DNA of 64,000 nucleotides from Pseudoalteromonas byunsanensis (lineage in GTDB: Bacteria; Pseudomonadota; Gammaproteobacteria; Enterobacterales; Alteromonadaceae): contig NZ_MNAN01000018.1 of assembly GCF_001854475.1 (NCBI RefSeq), forward strand, positions 124,001-188,000, given 5' to 3'. The notes below the pieces were generated by a model. It saw only the letters and a program-made list of their open reading frames with translations. It made no database searches and was not told the DNA's origin. Each line of letters begins with the position of its first letter. Position 1 is the stretch's first letter. Of this stretch, positions 54,203-63,513 are shown in pieces. The translations under genes were made by a program, and so were the position numbers.

Positions 54203-55360
54203 ATGGACTTTAATCTAACCGAAGATCAACAGGCATTTGCTGAAACAGCGTATCAATTTGCTATGAGCGAACTGGCTCCTAATGCAGCACTTTGGGACCG
54301 TGAACATATTTTTCCAAAAGACGTGATTAAAAAAGCGGGCGAACTGGGCTTTTGTGGTTTATACACGCCAGAAGAAGCAGGTGGACTGGGTTTGTCGCGT
54401 TTAGACTCAAGCATTATTTTTGAACAACTTTCAATGGGTTGTACAGCTACAACGGCTATGTTGACGATCCACAATATGGCAACTTGGATGATAGCGAGTT
54501 TTGGTACTGACTCAGTAAAAGAAGCTTACATTGACCAATTGGTAATGGGTGAGTTACTGGCTTCATATTGTTTAACGGAGCCAGGTTCAGGTTCGGATGC
54601 AGCATCGTTGAAAACTAAAGCTGTCAAAGAAGGCAATGAGTACGTTCTCAATGGTTCTAAGATGTTTATCTCAGGAGCAGGTGAAACAGACGTATTGGTT
54701 GTTATGGCGCGAACCGGCGAAGCTGGCCCTAAAGGCATATCTGCGTTTGTTGTTCCGGCTAATGCTGAGGGTGTAGTCTATGGTAAAGCAGAAGAAAAAA
54801 TGGGTTGGAATGCCCAGCCTACACGCTTGGTAACGTTGGAAAATGTTCGTATACCTGCTGAATATTTACTTGGCAGCGAAGGTGAAGGCTTCAAATTCGC
54901 AATGCAGGGCTTAGACGGCGGCCGTATTAATATTGCTACTTGCTCAATTGGCACAGCACAACAAGCGCTGAATACCGCCAAACAGTATATGCAAGAGCGT
55001 GAACAATTTGGCAAGCCATTAGCGGCTTTCCAAGCGTTACAATTTAAAATTGCTGATATGAATACAGAGCTTGTCGCAGCTCGACAAATGGTGCGCTTAG
55101 CTGCATTCAAATTAGACACAAACGATAGTGAGAAAACTACTTATTGTGCCATGGCAAAGCGGTTTGCCACGGATGTGGGTTTCAAAGTTTGTGACGATGC
55201 TCTGCAAATTCATGGCGGTTACGGTTATATCAAAGAATATCCACTAGAGCGTCATGTACGCGATGTACGCGTTCACCAAATTTTAGAAGGTACTAACGAG
55301 ATCATGCGTGTGATCATCGCACGTCGCATTTTAGCCGAAGGCGCAGCAAGCGTTTTATAA
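54203..55360 (+). CDS. Acyl-CoA dehydrogenase, probable isobutyryl-CoA dehydrogenase
   Basis: The 385-aa FAD acyl-CoA dehydrogenase has the signature SYCLTEPGSGSDAASLKTKA and the C-terminal QIHGGYGYIKEYPLERHVRD. The catalytic Glu is in the late LEGTNEIMRVIIARRIL segment, as in short/branched-chain enzymes. The valine-pathway neighbours suggest isobutyryl-CoA to methacrylyl-CoA, possibly also 2-methylbutyryl-CoA. Confidence 0.92.
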   Translation: MDFNLTEDQQAFAETAYQFAMSELAPNAALWDREHIFPKDVIKKAGELGFCGLYTPEEAGGLGLSRLDSSIIFEQLSMGCTATTAMLTIHNMATWMIASFGTDSVKEAYIDQLVMGELLASYCLTEPGSGSDAASLKTKAVKEGNEYVLNGSKMFISGAGETDVLVVMARTGEAGPKGISAFVVPANAEGVVYGKAEEKMGWNAQPTRLVTLENVRIPAEYLLGSEGEGFKFAMQGLDGGRINIATCSIGTAQQALNTAKQYMQEREQFGKPLAAFQALQFKIADMNTELVAARQMVRLAAFKLDTNDSEKTTYCAMAKRFATDVGFKVCDDALQIHGGYGYIKEYPLERHVRDVRVHQILEGTNEIMRVIIARRILAEGAASVL

Positions 55361-55370
55361 GGAGAACATC

Positions 55371-56147
55371 ATGAGTGCACAATTAAAGCTTGAAAAACAA
55401 GGTAATACCGCAGTTATCACCATGAGCAACCCGCCAGCAAATACTTGGACTCGCGAGACGTTGGTAGGGTTAAAAGAACTTGTAAACGAATTAAATGCTG
55501 ATAAAAATATTTATGCATTAGTGGTAACCGGCGAAGGCGAAAAGTTTTTTTCAGCGGGTGCCGATCTTAATGTGTTTGCCAGCGGTGACAAGGGCGTTGC
55601 AGCTGATATGTCTCGCGTATTCGGTGAAGCATTTGAAACACTCAGTGAATTTAGGGGTGTATCTATTGCGGCTATTAATGGCTTTGCAATGGGTGGTGGC
55701 CTGGAAGTCGCATTAGCTTGTGATATTCGTATTGCCGAGTCGCAGGCTCAAATGGCATTGCCAGAGGCAAAAGTAGGCTTATTGCCGTGTGCAGGAGGTA
55801 CGCAAAATTTGTCTTGGCTTGTTGGCGAAGGCTGGGCTAAGCGTATGATTTTATGTGGTGAGCGCTTGAAAGCGGATAAGGCACAGCAGATTGGCTTAGT
55901 CGAAGAAGTTGTGGAAACAAGTGAAGCACTTAACGCCGCTCTAGCATTGGCTGAAAAAGTGGGTGAGCAAAGCCCTGTGGCAGTTACCGCTTGTAAAGCA
56001 CTTATTCAAAAAGGTCGTACTGGGACAATCAATAGTGCTCTGCCGCTAGAACGAGAGCTGTTCGTAACCCTGTTTGATACGCAAGATCAAAAAGAAGGCG
56101 TGAATGCATTCTTAGAGAAACGTAAACCAAACTGGGTGAATGGATAA
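55371..56147 (+). CDS. Enoyl-CoA hydratase
   Basis: The 258-aa crotonase-family hydratase has the oxyanion-hole segments GEKFFSAGADLNVFASGDK and GFAMGGGLEVALACDIRIAE, plus ALPEAKVGLLPCAGGTQNLS with catalytic Glu. It most likely hydrates methacrylyl-CoA and tiglyl-CoA. It starts 10 bp after the acyl-CoA dehydrogenase, and its stop overlaps the next ATG by one base (TAATG). Confidence 0.93.
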   Translation: MSAQLKLEKQGNTAVITMSNPPANTWTRETLVGLKELVNELNADKNIYALVVTGEGEKFFSAGADLNVFASGDKGVAADMSRVFGEAFETLSEFRGVSIAAINGFAMGGGLEVALACDIRIAESQAQMALPEAKVGLLPCAGGTQNLSWLVGEGWAKRMILCGERLKADKAQQIGLVEEVVETSEALNAALALAEKVGEQSPVAVTACKALIQKGRTGTINSALPLERELFVTLFDTQDQKEGVNAFLEKRKPNWVNG

Positions 56148-57286
56148 TGGCAAAGTTACAATTACTCAATCAGGCCGATGCACCTGTTATTTTTGAGTTA
56201 GCAGATTGCGATAACGGTATGCAAGTGGCTTTTGCTACCTTGAATGTGCCCAAAGCGCTAAATGCACTCAATCTAGATATGATCCGTCTTCTAGCTCCGC
56301 AGCTAGAAGCGTGGTCAAAAGACGAAAAAGTTGCAATGGTTGTGCTCAAAGGGGAAGGTGAAAAAGCCTTTTGTGCAGGTGGTGATGTAGTTAGTTTGTA
56401 TAAGGCCATGGCAGCCAATGATGGTAACGACTACCTACAGACATTTTTTGCCGAAGAATATCGTTTAGACTATCAAATTCACACCTACGAAAAGCCAATC
56501 TTACTTTGGGGTAATGGCATCATAATGGGTGGCGGTTTAGGTTTGATGGCTGGAGCAAGCCACAGAGTCGTAACTGAATCTGCGCGCATTGCTATGCCTG
56601 AGATAACCATAGGTCTATACCCTGATGTAGGTGGAAGCTACTTCCTAAACAAAATGCCTGAGGGTGTTGGTTTGTTTTTAGGGCTAACCGGCGCTTCAAT
56701 CAACGCCTGTGATGCTCTGTATGTTGGTCTTGCTGACTATCATTTAGATGCAGACAAGTATGGAGAGTTAGTGGCAGGGTTGTTAGGTATTGATTGGGAA
56801 AATACAACTCAGTTAAACCATGAAAAGCTAAGCCAAGTATTGCTTGAGTTAGCTAAGCACTCTTCACAACCAACAAAAAGTGAGCTTAAAGGCATTCAAA
56901 GCCAGCTCAATGAACTTAACTCTTTAGATACATTAAAGGCTCAAGTTGATTTTATTTTGGCACTTGCGAGTGACGATAATAAGTGGCTGAGCAGGGCACA
57001 AAAATCACTGAAACACGGCTGTGCATTAAGTGCTGTCCTAGTCAGTGAGCAACTCAAAGCAGGTCAGGGGAAAAGCCTCAAAGAGTGTTTTATGTTTGAA
57101 CTAGGTATGTCGGTGCAAGCAGGGTTAAGTGGCGAGTTTCAAGAGGGTGTTCGTGCTTTGTTGATTGACAAAGATGGTACACCGAAATGGCAATTTAGCT
57201 CAGTCAATGATGTAACCGATGAAGCTGTTGCTGCGTTTTTAACGCCTAAGTGGGCGGACGATAGTCATCCATTAGCGGATATGTAA
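56147..57286 (+). CDS. 3-hydroxyisobutyryl-CoA hydrolase
   Basis: The 379-aa member of the crotonase superfamily is longer than hydratases, with the hydrolase-type segments GEKAFCAGGDVVSLYKAMA, NGIIMGGGLGLMAGASHRVV and MPEITIGLYPDVGGSYFLNK. It releases 3-hydroxyisobutyrate from its CoA ester, preventing build-up of reactive methacrylyl-CoA. It is translationally coupled to the hydratase before it and followed 10 bp later by mmsB. Confidence 0.93.
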   Translation: MAKLQLLNQADAPVIFELADCDNGMQVAFATLNVPKALNALNLDMIRLLAPQLEAWSKDEKVAMVVLKGEGEKAFCAGGDVVSLYKAMAANDGNDYLQTFFAEEYRLDYQIHTYEKPILLWGNGIIMGGGLGLMAGASHRVVTESARIAMPEITIGLYPDVGGSYFLNKMPEGVGLFLGLTGASINACDALYVGLADYHLDADKYGELVAGLLGIDWENTTQLNHEKLSQVLLELAKHSSQPTKSELKGIQSQLNELNSLDTLKAQVDFILALASDDNKWLSRAQKSLKHGCALSAVLVSEQLKAGQGKSLKECFMFELGMSVQAGLSGEFQEGVRALLIDKDGTPKWQFSSVNDVTDEAVAAFLTPKWADDSHPLADM

Positions 57287-57296
57287 GGAGCAGAAC

Positions 57297-58184
57297 ATGG
57301 CAAAGATTGGATTTATTGGCCTTGGAAACATGGGTGGGCCAATGGCTAGCAACCTGATTAGAGCAGGCCATTCAGTAACTGTATTTGATTTAAGTGAGAG
57401 TGCCGTTGCAGAGCTGAGTTCTCAGGGGGCAAAAGCGGCAACCAGCGTAGAACAAGTATGTGAAGATGCTGACTTTGTGGTGAGCATGCTACCAGCAGGT
57501 AAGCATGTACGCATGATCTACTGTGGTGAGAACGGTTTAATAAACTACCTGAATAAGTCAACTTTGGTTATTGATTGCTCAACAATAGATGCAGAGTCAG
57601 CGCAATTTGTAGGTAATGAGTTGGCAAAGGCTGGAGTGAGTTTTGTTGATGCACCCGTATCTGGCGGGGTAGCAGGAGCTGCCGCGGGAACCTTAACCTT
57701 CATCGTAGGTGGTTCCGAAGCTGACTTTAATCGCGCTAGCAGTATTTTGACCGATATGGGTAAGAACATATTCCATGCAGGTAATATAGGTGCGGGCCAG
57801 GTAGCTAAGATCTGCAACAACATGCTATTGAGTATACTTATGGCTGGTACCAGTGAAGCGTTACAAATGGGTATAGATCATGGGTTAGACCCCAAGGTAC
57901 TCAGTGAGATCATGCTAAACAGCTCAGGCCGAAATTGGACGCTAGAGGTATATAATCCATGTCCAAATGTTCAAGAAAACGTACCGAGCTCAAATAGCTA
58001 TAAACCTGGTTTTATGATTGATCTTATGGCTAAAGATTTGGGACTTGCACAGCAAGCGGCTCAGCAAACTAGCTCAGCGACGCCGCTTGGGGCTATGGCC
58101 AAAAATCTGTACAACCTTATGCAAAACCAAGGTAAAGGCGCTGAAGATTTCAGTGCAATTTTTAAATTATATAGTGAAAAGTAA
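57297..58184 (+). CDS. mmsB: 3-hydroxyisobutyrate dehydrogenase
   Basis: MmsB (295 aa) oxidises 3-hydroxyisobutyrate to methylmalonate semialdehyde, the substrate of MmsA. The Rossmann motif IGFIGLGNMGGPMASNL, the substrate-binding FVDAPVSGGVAGAAAGTLTF and the catalytic Lys in GAGQVAKICNNMLL are visible. Confidence 0.95.
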   Translation: MAKIGFIGLGNMGGPMASNLIRAGHSVTVFDLSESAVAELSSQGAKAATSVEQVCEDADFVVSMLPAGKHVRMIYCGENGLINYLNKSTLVIDCSTIDAESAQFVGNELAKAGVSFVDAPVSGGVAGAAAGTLTFIVGGSEADFNRASSILTDMGKNIFHAGNIGAGQVAKICNNMLLSILMAGTSEALQMGIDHGLDPKVLSEIMLNSSGRNWTLEVYNPCPNVQENVPSSNSYKPGFMIDLMAKDLGLAQQAAQQTSSATPLGAMAKNLYNLMQNQGKGAEDFSAIFKLYSEK

Positions 58185-58189
58185 ACCCT

Positions 58190-58951
58190 ATGGATATTAA
58201 CAATAAAACCGTAGTGATAACGGGTGGGGCGCAAGGTTTAGGCTTTGCAATGGCGAGCGAACTTGCAAAATCTGGCGCAAGGCTAGCCCTGATTGATATG
58301 CAAGAAGAAGTATTAGCCAACGCTAAGGCTCAGCTCAGTGCATTGGGCGCAGTGGTAAGCACTTATGTAGCTAATGTCAGTGTTGAAAGCGATGTAGAGT
58401 CTGTATTCAATGCTATACAAGCGGAATGTGGCAACATTGCTGTACTTATCAATAACGCTGGTATTTTACGTGATGGGTTATTGCTCAAAGCAAAAGAAGG
58501 CAAGATAGTAGATAAGATGGCTTTATCACAGTTTCAATCCGTGATTGATGTTAACCTGACTGGCGTATTCCTGTGTGGTCGTGAAGCGGCTGCAAAAATG
58601 GTGGAAGCAGGTGAGGGAGGTGTGATCATCAATATGTCCAGTGTTGCACGTGCAGGTAACATGGGACAAACCAATTACTCAGCTGCAAAAGCGGGTGTTG
58701 TCGCAATGACTACCAGTTGGGCCAAAGAGCTGGGTCGTTTTGGTATTCGTGTTGGTGCAATTGCACCGGGTGTGATCCGTACCACAATGACTGATGCGAT
58801 GAAGCCTGAGGCCAAAGAGCGCTTACTTAAAATGAAACCTGTAGGGCGCCTAGGCGAAGCACAAGAAATCGCTCACACAGCAAAGTACATCATTGAAAAT
58901 GACTTCTTCACGGGACGCGTGGTTGAAATCGACGGTGGGATTCGCTTGTAA
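58190..58951 (+). CDS. Short-chain dehydrogenase, probable 3-hydroxyacyl-CoA dehydrogenase
   Basis: The 253-aa classical SDR has the NAD-binding VVITGGAQGLGFAMASELA, NNAGIL, the catalytic Ser in INMSSVARAGN and YSAAKAG. Its place at the end of the operon suggests oxidation of 3-hydroxy-2-methylbutyryl-CoA from isoleucine, feeding the thiolase. FabG-like reductase activity cannot be excluded from sequence alone. Confidence 0.88.
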   Translation: MDINNKTVVITGGAQGLGFAMASELAKSGARLALIDMQEEVLANAKAQLSALGAVVSTYVANVSVESDVESVFNAIQAECGNIAVLINNAGILRDGLLLKAKEGKIVDKMALSQFQSVIDVNLTGVFLCGREAAAKMVEAGEGGVIINMSSVARAGNMGQTNYSAAKAGVVAMTTSWAKELGRFGIRVGAIAPGVIRTTMTDAMKPEAKERLLKMKPVGRLGEAQEIAHTAKYIIENDFFTGRVVEIDGGIRL

Positions 58952-58982
58952 GCGAATAAATTATATAGTGTGATGATCTGAA

Positions 58983-59014
58983 GGCATGCTTAGACTAGAG
59001 CATGCCTTTTTGTT
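58983..59014 (+). terminator. Terminator of the thiolase-mms operon
   Basis: The stem GGCATGCT / AGCATGCC (58983-58990 / 58999-59006) with an 8-nt loop is followed by TTTTTGTTTT. Confidence 0.85.
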
Positions 59015-59066
59015 TTCTAGCGCAAAATATCTGACAAGCGGTGGTATTTTAGCAAATGACACAATC

Positions 59067-59621
59067 ATGGATAAAGTGAATGTAGTAGCCATCAGTGGTG
59101 CATCAGGAAGTGGAAAAACGTCTGTAGTGAAACAGCTAAAAAGTCATTTTAGTTGTCCAGGCATACATTTCGATGACTATGTTAATGAATCTAGCTACCC
59201 GGAGGACATGAAAGAGTGGCTCCGAAACGGCGCGGACGTATCTGACATTAAAACACCCAATATGCTTTATACGTTGCAAACGCTGGGCGTACAAAAGCAC
59301 TTGTATATTTTTGTAGAAGAGCCTTTTGGCAAGCAGCGTGCTTGTATGGCTCCTTGGATAGATTATGTGGTGTTACTTGATATACCTTTGGATATATGTC
59401 TTTCAAGAATAATGAAAAGGCATATACGGGGTAATTTTAACAACACAAATAATATGTTAAACGAGTATCTAGACAAGTATGAAGATCACATGAGAGAGAT
59501 TTACATAAAAACAGTTAATCAAGTTCGCAGTAATTGCGATCTTATCGTCAGTAACAGTAATTCAGTTGCAGACATTGTTGATACGATTGATGAGTGGTTA
59601 AGGAGTGCCGTTGACCTGTGA
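59067..59621 (+). CDS. P-loop NTPase of nucleoside/uridine-kinase-like type
   Basis: The 184-aa cytosolic protein has a Walker A motif GASGSGKTSVV at residues about 10-20, FDDYVNESSYP (the DDxY segment typical of uridine-kinase-like folds), and a lid-like RIMKRHIRGNF. The substrate is unknown. I start at the ATG at 59067 since the terminator stem lies in the longer reading frame; the ribosome site is weak. It appears monocistronic. Confidence 0.75.
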   Translation: MDKVNVVAISGASGSGKTSVVKQLKSHFSCPGIHFDDYVNESSYPEDMKEWLRNGADVSDIKTPNMLYTLQTLGVQKHLYIFVEEPFGKQRACMAPWIDYVVLLDIPLDICLSRIMKRHIRGNFNNTNNMLNEYLDKYEDHMREIYIKTVNQVRSNCDLIVSNSNSVADIVDTIDEWLRSAVDL

Positions 59622-59929
59622 GAGGTTGATAACTTTCAGTTAGGGTGCTCTGCTGCTAGATACATAACGCAGTGCTGGTTGGGTATAGTTAAATGTTAAA
59701 GGAGTTAAGAATGGAATTGCTACCATAATAATAGGAGTGTATAAAACTACGTTTCAACATGGGACTGTATTGAGAGTTACAACTGATGCGTGTGTTTCTT
59801 TTTGAATAGCAACATTGTCTGTGCAAATGACTTTTTTGTACTGTTAAAATAGCGCAACTTATTGGTATCGTCATGCAACGCGCGGTATCATTTATAAATG
59901 TTTATCAATAATATTAAGAAGTAACAAAT
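59622..59929. other. 308-bp intergenic region
   Basis: No convincing gene, RNA or terminator is seen here. Short open frames on both strands lack ribosome sites and protein-like composition. The promoter of yjdM presumably lies in the AT-rich right half. Confidence 0.6.
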
Positions 59930-60265
59930 ATGTCTTTACCCCCTTGCCTAAAATGTCAATCTGCGTATGTTTATCAAGATCAAAGTAATTTAGTGTGTCC
60001 AGAGTGTGCTTATGAATGGAACCCAGCAGAAATTGAAGAAGATAGCATTATCAATGTTAAAGATGCTAATGGCACTTTGCTTTGTGACGGGGATAAAGTC
60101 ACGGTGATTAAAGATCTAAAAATAAAAGGGAGCTCTCAAGTTATTAAAATAGGCACTAAAGCCTTAGTTAGACGTGTACTAGATAAGAAAGACCATGAAC
60201 TCGATTGCAAAGTTGATGGCGTTGGCGAAATGATGGTGACAGCTAAATTTGTTAAAAAGGCATAG
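59930..60265 (+). CDS. yjdM: Zinc-ribbon protein YjdM (PhnA family)
   Basis: The 111-aa protein has an N-terminal zinc ribbon with CxxC pairs (LPPCLKCQSAYVYQDQ, LVCPECAYEWNP) and a C-terminal SH3-like PhnA domain (LLCDGDKVTVIKDLKIKGSS). Family members are often named alkylphosphonate utilisation protein, but there is no phn gene here and the real role is unknown. Confidence 0.93.
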   Translation: MSLPPCLKCQSAYVYQDQSNLVCPECAYEWNPAEIEEDSIINVKDANGTLLCDGDKVTVIKDLKIKGSSQVIKIGTKALVRRVLDKKDHELDCKVDGVGEMMVTAKFVKKA

Positions 60266-60345
60266 TGTTATTATCTAATCGTTCACGTTACGATTTAGCA
60301 TCGCGAGAATAATCAGAAACATTAAAATGAAAAAGGATTAGATTG

Positions 60346-60639
60346 ATGTTTGCAGTAATCTTTAAGGCAAAAACAGGGCAACAAGACGAACACTATTCTA
60401 AAACAGTGGAAGTAATGCGTACACTGGCGTTTGAGAAGTATAACTGTCAGGATTTTATAGCAGTTACAGAAGGTGAGCAAGAAATTGCGATTTCATATTG
60501 GTTGTCGCAAGAAGATATAAAAAACTGGCATGCAGATAGCCAACATAGTGTAGCGCAACAGCTCGGTAGGGACACGTGGTATGACTCATATGTAGTTGAA
60601 GTTGTTGAGATACTCAGAAAATACAGTTTTGGACAATAA
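60346..60639 (+). CDS. Antibiotic-biosynthesis-monooxygenase-like (ABM) domain protein
   Basis: The 97-aa single-domain dimeric alpha/beta barrel type protein (MFAVIFKAKTGQQDEHYSKT, YWLSQEDIKNWHADSQHSVA) fits the ABM superfamily. The name does not imply antibiotic synthesis; many such proteins are small oxygenases or stress proteins. I use the ATG at 60346 with AAAGGA upstream; a TTG one codon earlier is less likely. Confidence 0.82.
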   Translation: MFAVIFKAKTGQQDEHYSKTVEVMRTLAFEKYNCQDFIAVTEGEQEIAISYWLSQEDIKNWHADSQHSVAQQLGRDTWYDSYVVEVVEILRKYSFGQ

Positions 60640-60890
60640 TTTTATATCATTAACACCCCAAATTACATCAACTCACAATCTGGATATTGGCTAATTATGT
60701 GAATTGCTGTTACCTACCTTATTGCAATAAAGCCATTCTCGTTGCGGGCATAAACTATGCCTGCCGTTTATACGTCTTGGTTATACGCTTGTAACGAATC
60801 AACCTAGCTGTTTTTCATCCTTTATTTGTATATTTGTGTTTTTTTAAATAATACTAAAGTTGATGTACGTAAAAAGTTAAGTCGTAAATT

Positions 60891-62237
60891 ATGAAAGCCT
60901 CAACATTGTCGATAATGCTGGTGAGTTTGAGCTTGCCACTTGCTGCGACGGCTAATATCCAATATAGAAGCGCGGAAATTGTTGTCGCAGGTCCTGTGAC
61001 GGATTCCAGCGTGAATGTACTTGCTTACTATCCCAAATCTAAACTCAGTATCGTTTCGGTTACCAGAGGTAAAGAGTTGGAAAAAGCGAAGGAAATGCGC
61101 TTGAAGGGGCGGCTCGCACATGTAAATGTTTTAGTTAATAAATTTGCGATATCTAACGACCCATATTTAAGTTATCAGTGGAATTGGCAGAATATTGAGG
61201 CCTTTTCCGGATGGGATGTGAATATCGGTGGAACGAGTACCGTAGCGGTGCTGGATACAGGGTTAGCTGGTGGTGGTTCTGATGGGATAGGGTGTGTTGT
61301 CGCACCTTACAATGTTTACGACCCCACGATTTATCCAGAAGACGGTGACGGACATGGTACGCATGTATCAGGCACGATTGCTCAAAGTACCAATAATGGA
61401 ATTGGCGTTGCGGGCTTGGCATATGGCGCATGTATTATGCCTGTAAAAGTACTCGATGACAGTGGCAGTGGAAATATGGCTGCAATAGTAGAAGGTATAT
61501 ATCATGCGGTAGACAGTGGTGCCGATGTAATAAATCTGAGTCTGGGTGTCAGTGCCAGATACCGTATTACTTCAGACCCTATACTGGACCCTGCGCTTGA
61601 CTATGCAGCTTCAAAAGGGGTTGTCGTGGTCGCTGCATCAGGTAATGATGGAAGTCGCAGAAATATCAGTTATCCAGCGAGCCACAGTAGCGTGATTGCG
61701 GTTGGTGCAACGGACGCAAACGATCAGGTAACGCGCTACTCGAACAGGGGAGATATGTTGGATCTAGTCGCTCCTGGTGGCGATACAAGTGTTGATAGTA
61801 ACGGTGATGGCTACGCCGATGGCATTTTGCAAGAAACCAAAATTGGTGGTAGCTGGGGGTACTATTTCTTCCAAGGTACATCAATGGCGACTCCTCATGT
61901 TGCAGCATTATCAGCAATGCTCATAAGCAATGGTACCGCCAGCACTCCCATGGATGTAAAAACTGCTATGCAGCAAAGTGCAAAAGATCTGTACGATGCA
62001 GGGTGGGATAAAGCGTCAGGCTCAGGCCTTATTAATGTGTCAGCTGCCCTAAATTGGCAACCAGGTGTCGTGAACCCGCCTTCTATGTGCACCGATGTTG
62101 ATGGTGACGGAGTATGCGTTGAAGCGGGAGATTGTGATGACAATGATGCATCTGTATATCCGAACGCAAACGATACACGCGGTAAAAAGGGTCGAGATGG
62201 TATCGATAATGACTGCAATGGCATTGTTGATGGTTAA
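60891..62237 (+). CDS. Secreted subtilisin-family serine protease with Ca-binding tail
   Basis: This 448-aa S8 protease has a signal peptide (cleavage near ATA, residue 21), a short propeptide-like region, and the full triad: D122 in VAVLDTGLAGG, H155 in DGDGHGTHVSGTIA and S331 in FFQGTSMATPHVAALS. The C-terminal 50 residues carry DVDGDGVC, GDCDDNDASVYPNA and DGIDNDCNGIVDG, a MopE/thrombospondin-3-like putative metal-binding motif. It is probably an extracellular degradative enzyme. No secretion genes adjoin it. Confidence 0.93.
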   Translation: MKASTLSIMLVSLSLPLAATANIQYRSAEIVVAGPVTDSSVNVLAYYPKSKLSIVSVTRGKELEKAKEMRLKGRLAHVNVLVNKFAISNDPYLSYQWNWQNIEAFSGWDVNIGGTSTVAVLDTGLAGGGSDGIGCVVAPYNVYDPTIYPEDGDGHGTHVSGTIAQSTNNGIGVAGLAYGACIMPVKVLDDSGSGNMAAIVEGIYHAVDSGADVINLSLGVSARYRITSDPILDPALDYAASKGVVVVAASGNDGSRRNISYPASHSSVIAVGATDANDQVTRYSNRGDMLDLVAPGGDTSVDSNGDGYADGILQETKIGGSWGYYFFQGTSMATPHVAALSAMLISNGTASTPMDVKTAMQQSAKDLYDAGWDKASGSGLINVSAALNWQPGVVNPPSMCTDVDGDGVCVEAGDCDDNDASVYPNANDTRGKKGRDGIDNDCNGIVDG

Positions 62238-62422
62238 TCATCTGTTTAGATAACTTATTATACAATGTTTGACATGTGGGTTGGGGTTTAGCGAACGGTG
62301 TTAGATCCTTGGTTAGTTTTGTGCTCGCAACCGTTTGTCGCACTTTTTATTCTGTTGTTCGCAACATTCCATAAAGTGGTTATGTGGTGATCTCCATTTT
62401 TGATATGCTCTGTATTTCAAGG

Positions 62423-62438
62423 CCAGAGGTTCCTCTGG
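62423..62438 (+). promoter_or_regulatory. Short palindrome in the mntP leader
   Basis: CCAGAGG / CCTCTGG with a 2-base centre lies 27 bp before the mntP ATG. It may be an operator or a leader hairpin close to the ribosome site. It does not resemble the yybP-ykoY manganese riboswitch. Confidence 0.3.
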
Positions 62439-62464
62439 GTTGTGGTTAACTAGTGAGATGATAC

Positions 62465-63004
62465 ATGTTTGAAGTGATGGTTTTAGCAATCGCATTGAGT
62501 ATGGATGCGTTTGCCGTATCGATTGGGTTAGGAGCTAAAGAAACAAAACATACATCCATGTTAGCATTTAAATCAGCATCATATTTCGGGATTTTTCAGG
62601 CTGTGATGCCGCTTGCTGGATACCTAGGAGGAAAAGGAGTGCTTGGTTGGGTGCAAAGTTATGCACATTGGATTGCTTTTGTGCTGTTATTACTCATTGG
62701 CGCAAAAATGTTATATGAAGCTATCTCAGAAGGAATAGAAGAGGATATTACTCAGATAACGCATAGGGTAATGCTGATGTTAGCTATTGCGACCAGCATA
62801 GATGCAATGGCAGCAGGTTTTACTCTAACTTTGTTGCAAGTTGAACCATTTATTGCCTGTGCGCTGATAGGTATCACAACATTCATATTTAGTTGGATAG
62901 GCGTAGTTGTGGGGAAACACAGCGGTACGTGGCTGGAAAGTAAAGCGGAGTGTTTCGGTGGAGTCATTCTAATTTTGATGGCGTTTAAAATATTACTACT
63001 TTAA
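62465..63004 (+). CDS. mntP: Manganese efflux pump MntP
   Basis: MntP (179 aa) is a six-helix inner-membrane exporter that removes excess Mn(II). The two DUF204 repeats are visible, each with the conserved acidic motif: [17 protein letters not shown] and [16 protein letters not shown]. It appears monocistronic. Confidence 0.95.
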   Translation: MFEVMVLAIALSMDAFAVSIGLGAKETKHTSMLAFKSASYFGIFQAVMPLAGYLGGKGVLGWVQSYAHWIAFVLLLLIGAKMLYEAISEGIEEDITQITHRVMLMLAIATSIDAMAAGFTLTLLQVEPFIACALIGITTFIFSWIGVVVGKHSGTWLESKAECFGGVILILMAFKILLL

Positions 63005-63124
63005 CGAAGTGAAAGTTATTATTTTATAAATAGCTACGTCAAAACCAGGACATAATGGGGTCTTCGCAAGCTCATCTGCTAGTATTAACAATAGATACTT
63101 AATATAGAAAAAAGGCTTAATAAA

Positions 63125-63301
63125 ATGAAAGCGTTTCTTGGTTTGTTATGTGTACTTTTTCTACTGAGTGGTTGTAAGCTCACTCGTGTAGAAGGAGAAG
63201 TACAAGACGTTGAAGTTAAAGTTGGTAGTAAAGAAAGTAGTGAGTCAACGAATAAGCACTGTCCTCCAGGGTTAGCTAAGCAGGGTCGGTGTAAAAATTA
63301 A
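63125..63301 (+). CDS. Small lipoprotein (58 aa) with a Cys-rich C-terminal CPPGLAKQGRC motif
   Basis: My own translation from the ATG at 63125 gives MKAFLGLLCVLFLLSGCKLT, with a clear lipobox (LSGC, C17). A charged middle section (VEGEVQDVEVKVGSKESSES) and the ending HCPPGLAKQGRCKN follow. AAGG lies upstream of the start. The PPGLAKxGxC ending recurs in other small exported proteobacterial proteins of unknown role. Confidence 0.75.
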   Translation: MKAFLGLLCVLFLLSGCKLTRVEGEVQDVEVKVGSKESSESTNKHCPPGLAKQGRCKN

Positions 63302-63513
63302 CTTTCCTTCAGCCTTCAGTATGAATCATTTTATCAATTAGTCTGCAAGGGTATGAAAGCCCTTGCTGATAAATGTCTGAAACGTCAAAACGCAACAGTA
63401 ATACCATCAATCTTGCCAAGTATGGGGAAATTACCTACACAGTGGTCTACCATTATGTTTCCTAAGTAGTTTTACTCACTCAAGTTTGTTTTTATATAAT
63501 TGGAGACAAAGAT

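Noticed and set aside
58986..59066. N-terminal extension of the kinase-like protein
   Set aside because: The extension runs through the terminator stem of the preceding operon and is not protein-like. The ATG at 59067 directly precedes the P-loop fold.
59689..59874. Minus-strand 61-codon ORF between the kinase-like gene and yjdM
   Set aside because: There is no ribosome site, the composition is random-like and no family was recognised.
62238..62464. yybP-ykoY manganese riboswitch before mntP
   Set aside because: The conserved riboswitch motifs could not be found in the leader. Only a short palindrome is present.
63345..63366. Inverted repeat GCAAGGG / CCCTTGC after the small lipoprotein
   Set aside because: There is no T-tract and the stem is only 7 bp, so a terminator is not supported.
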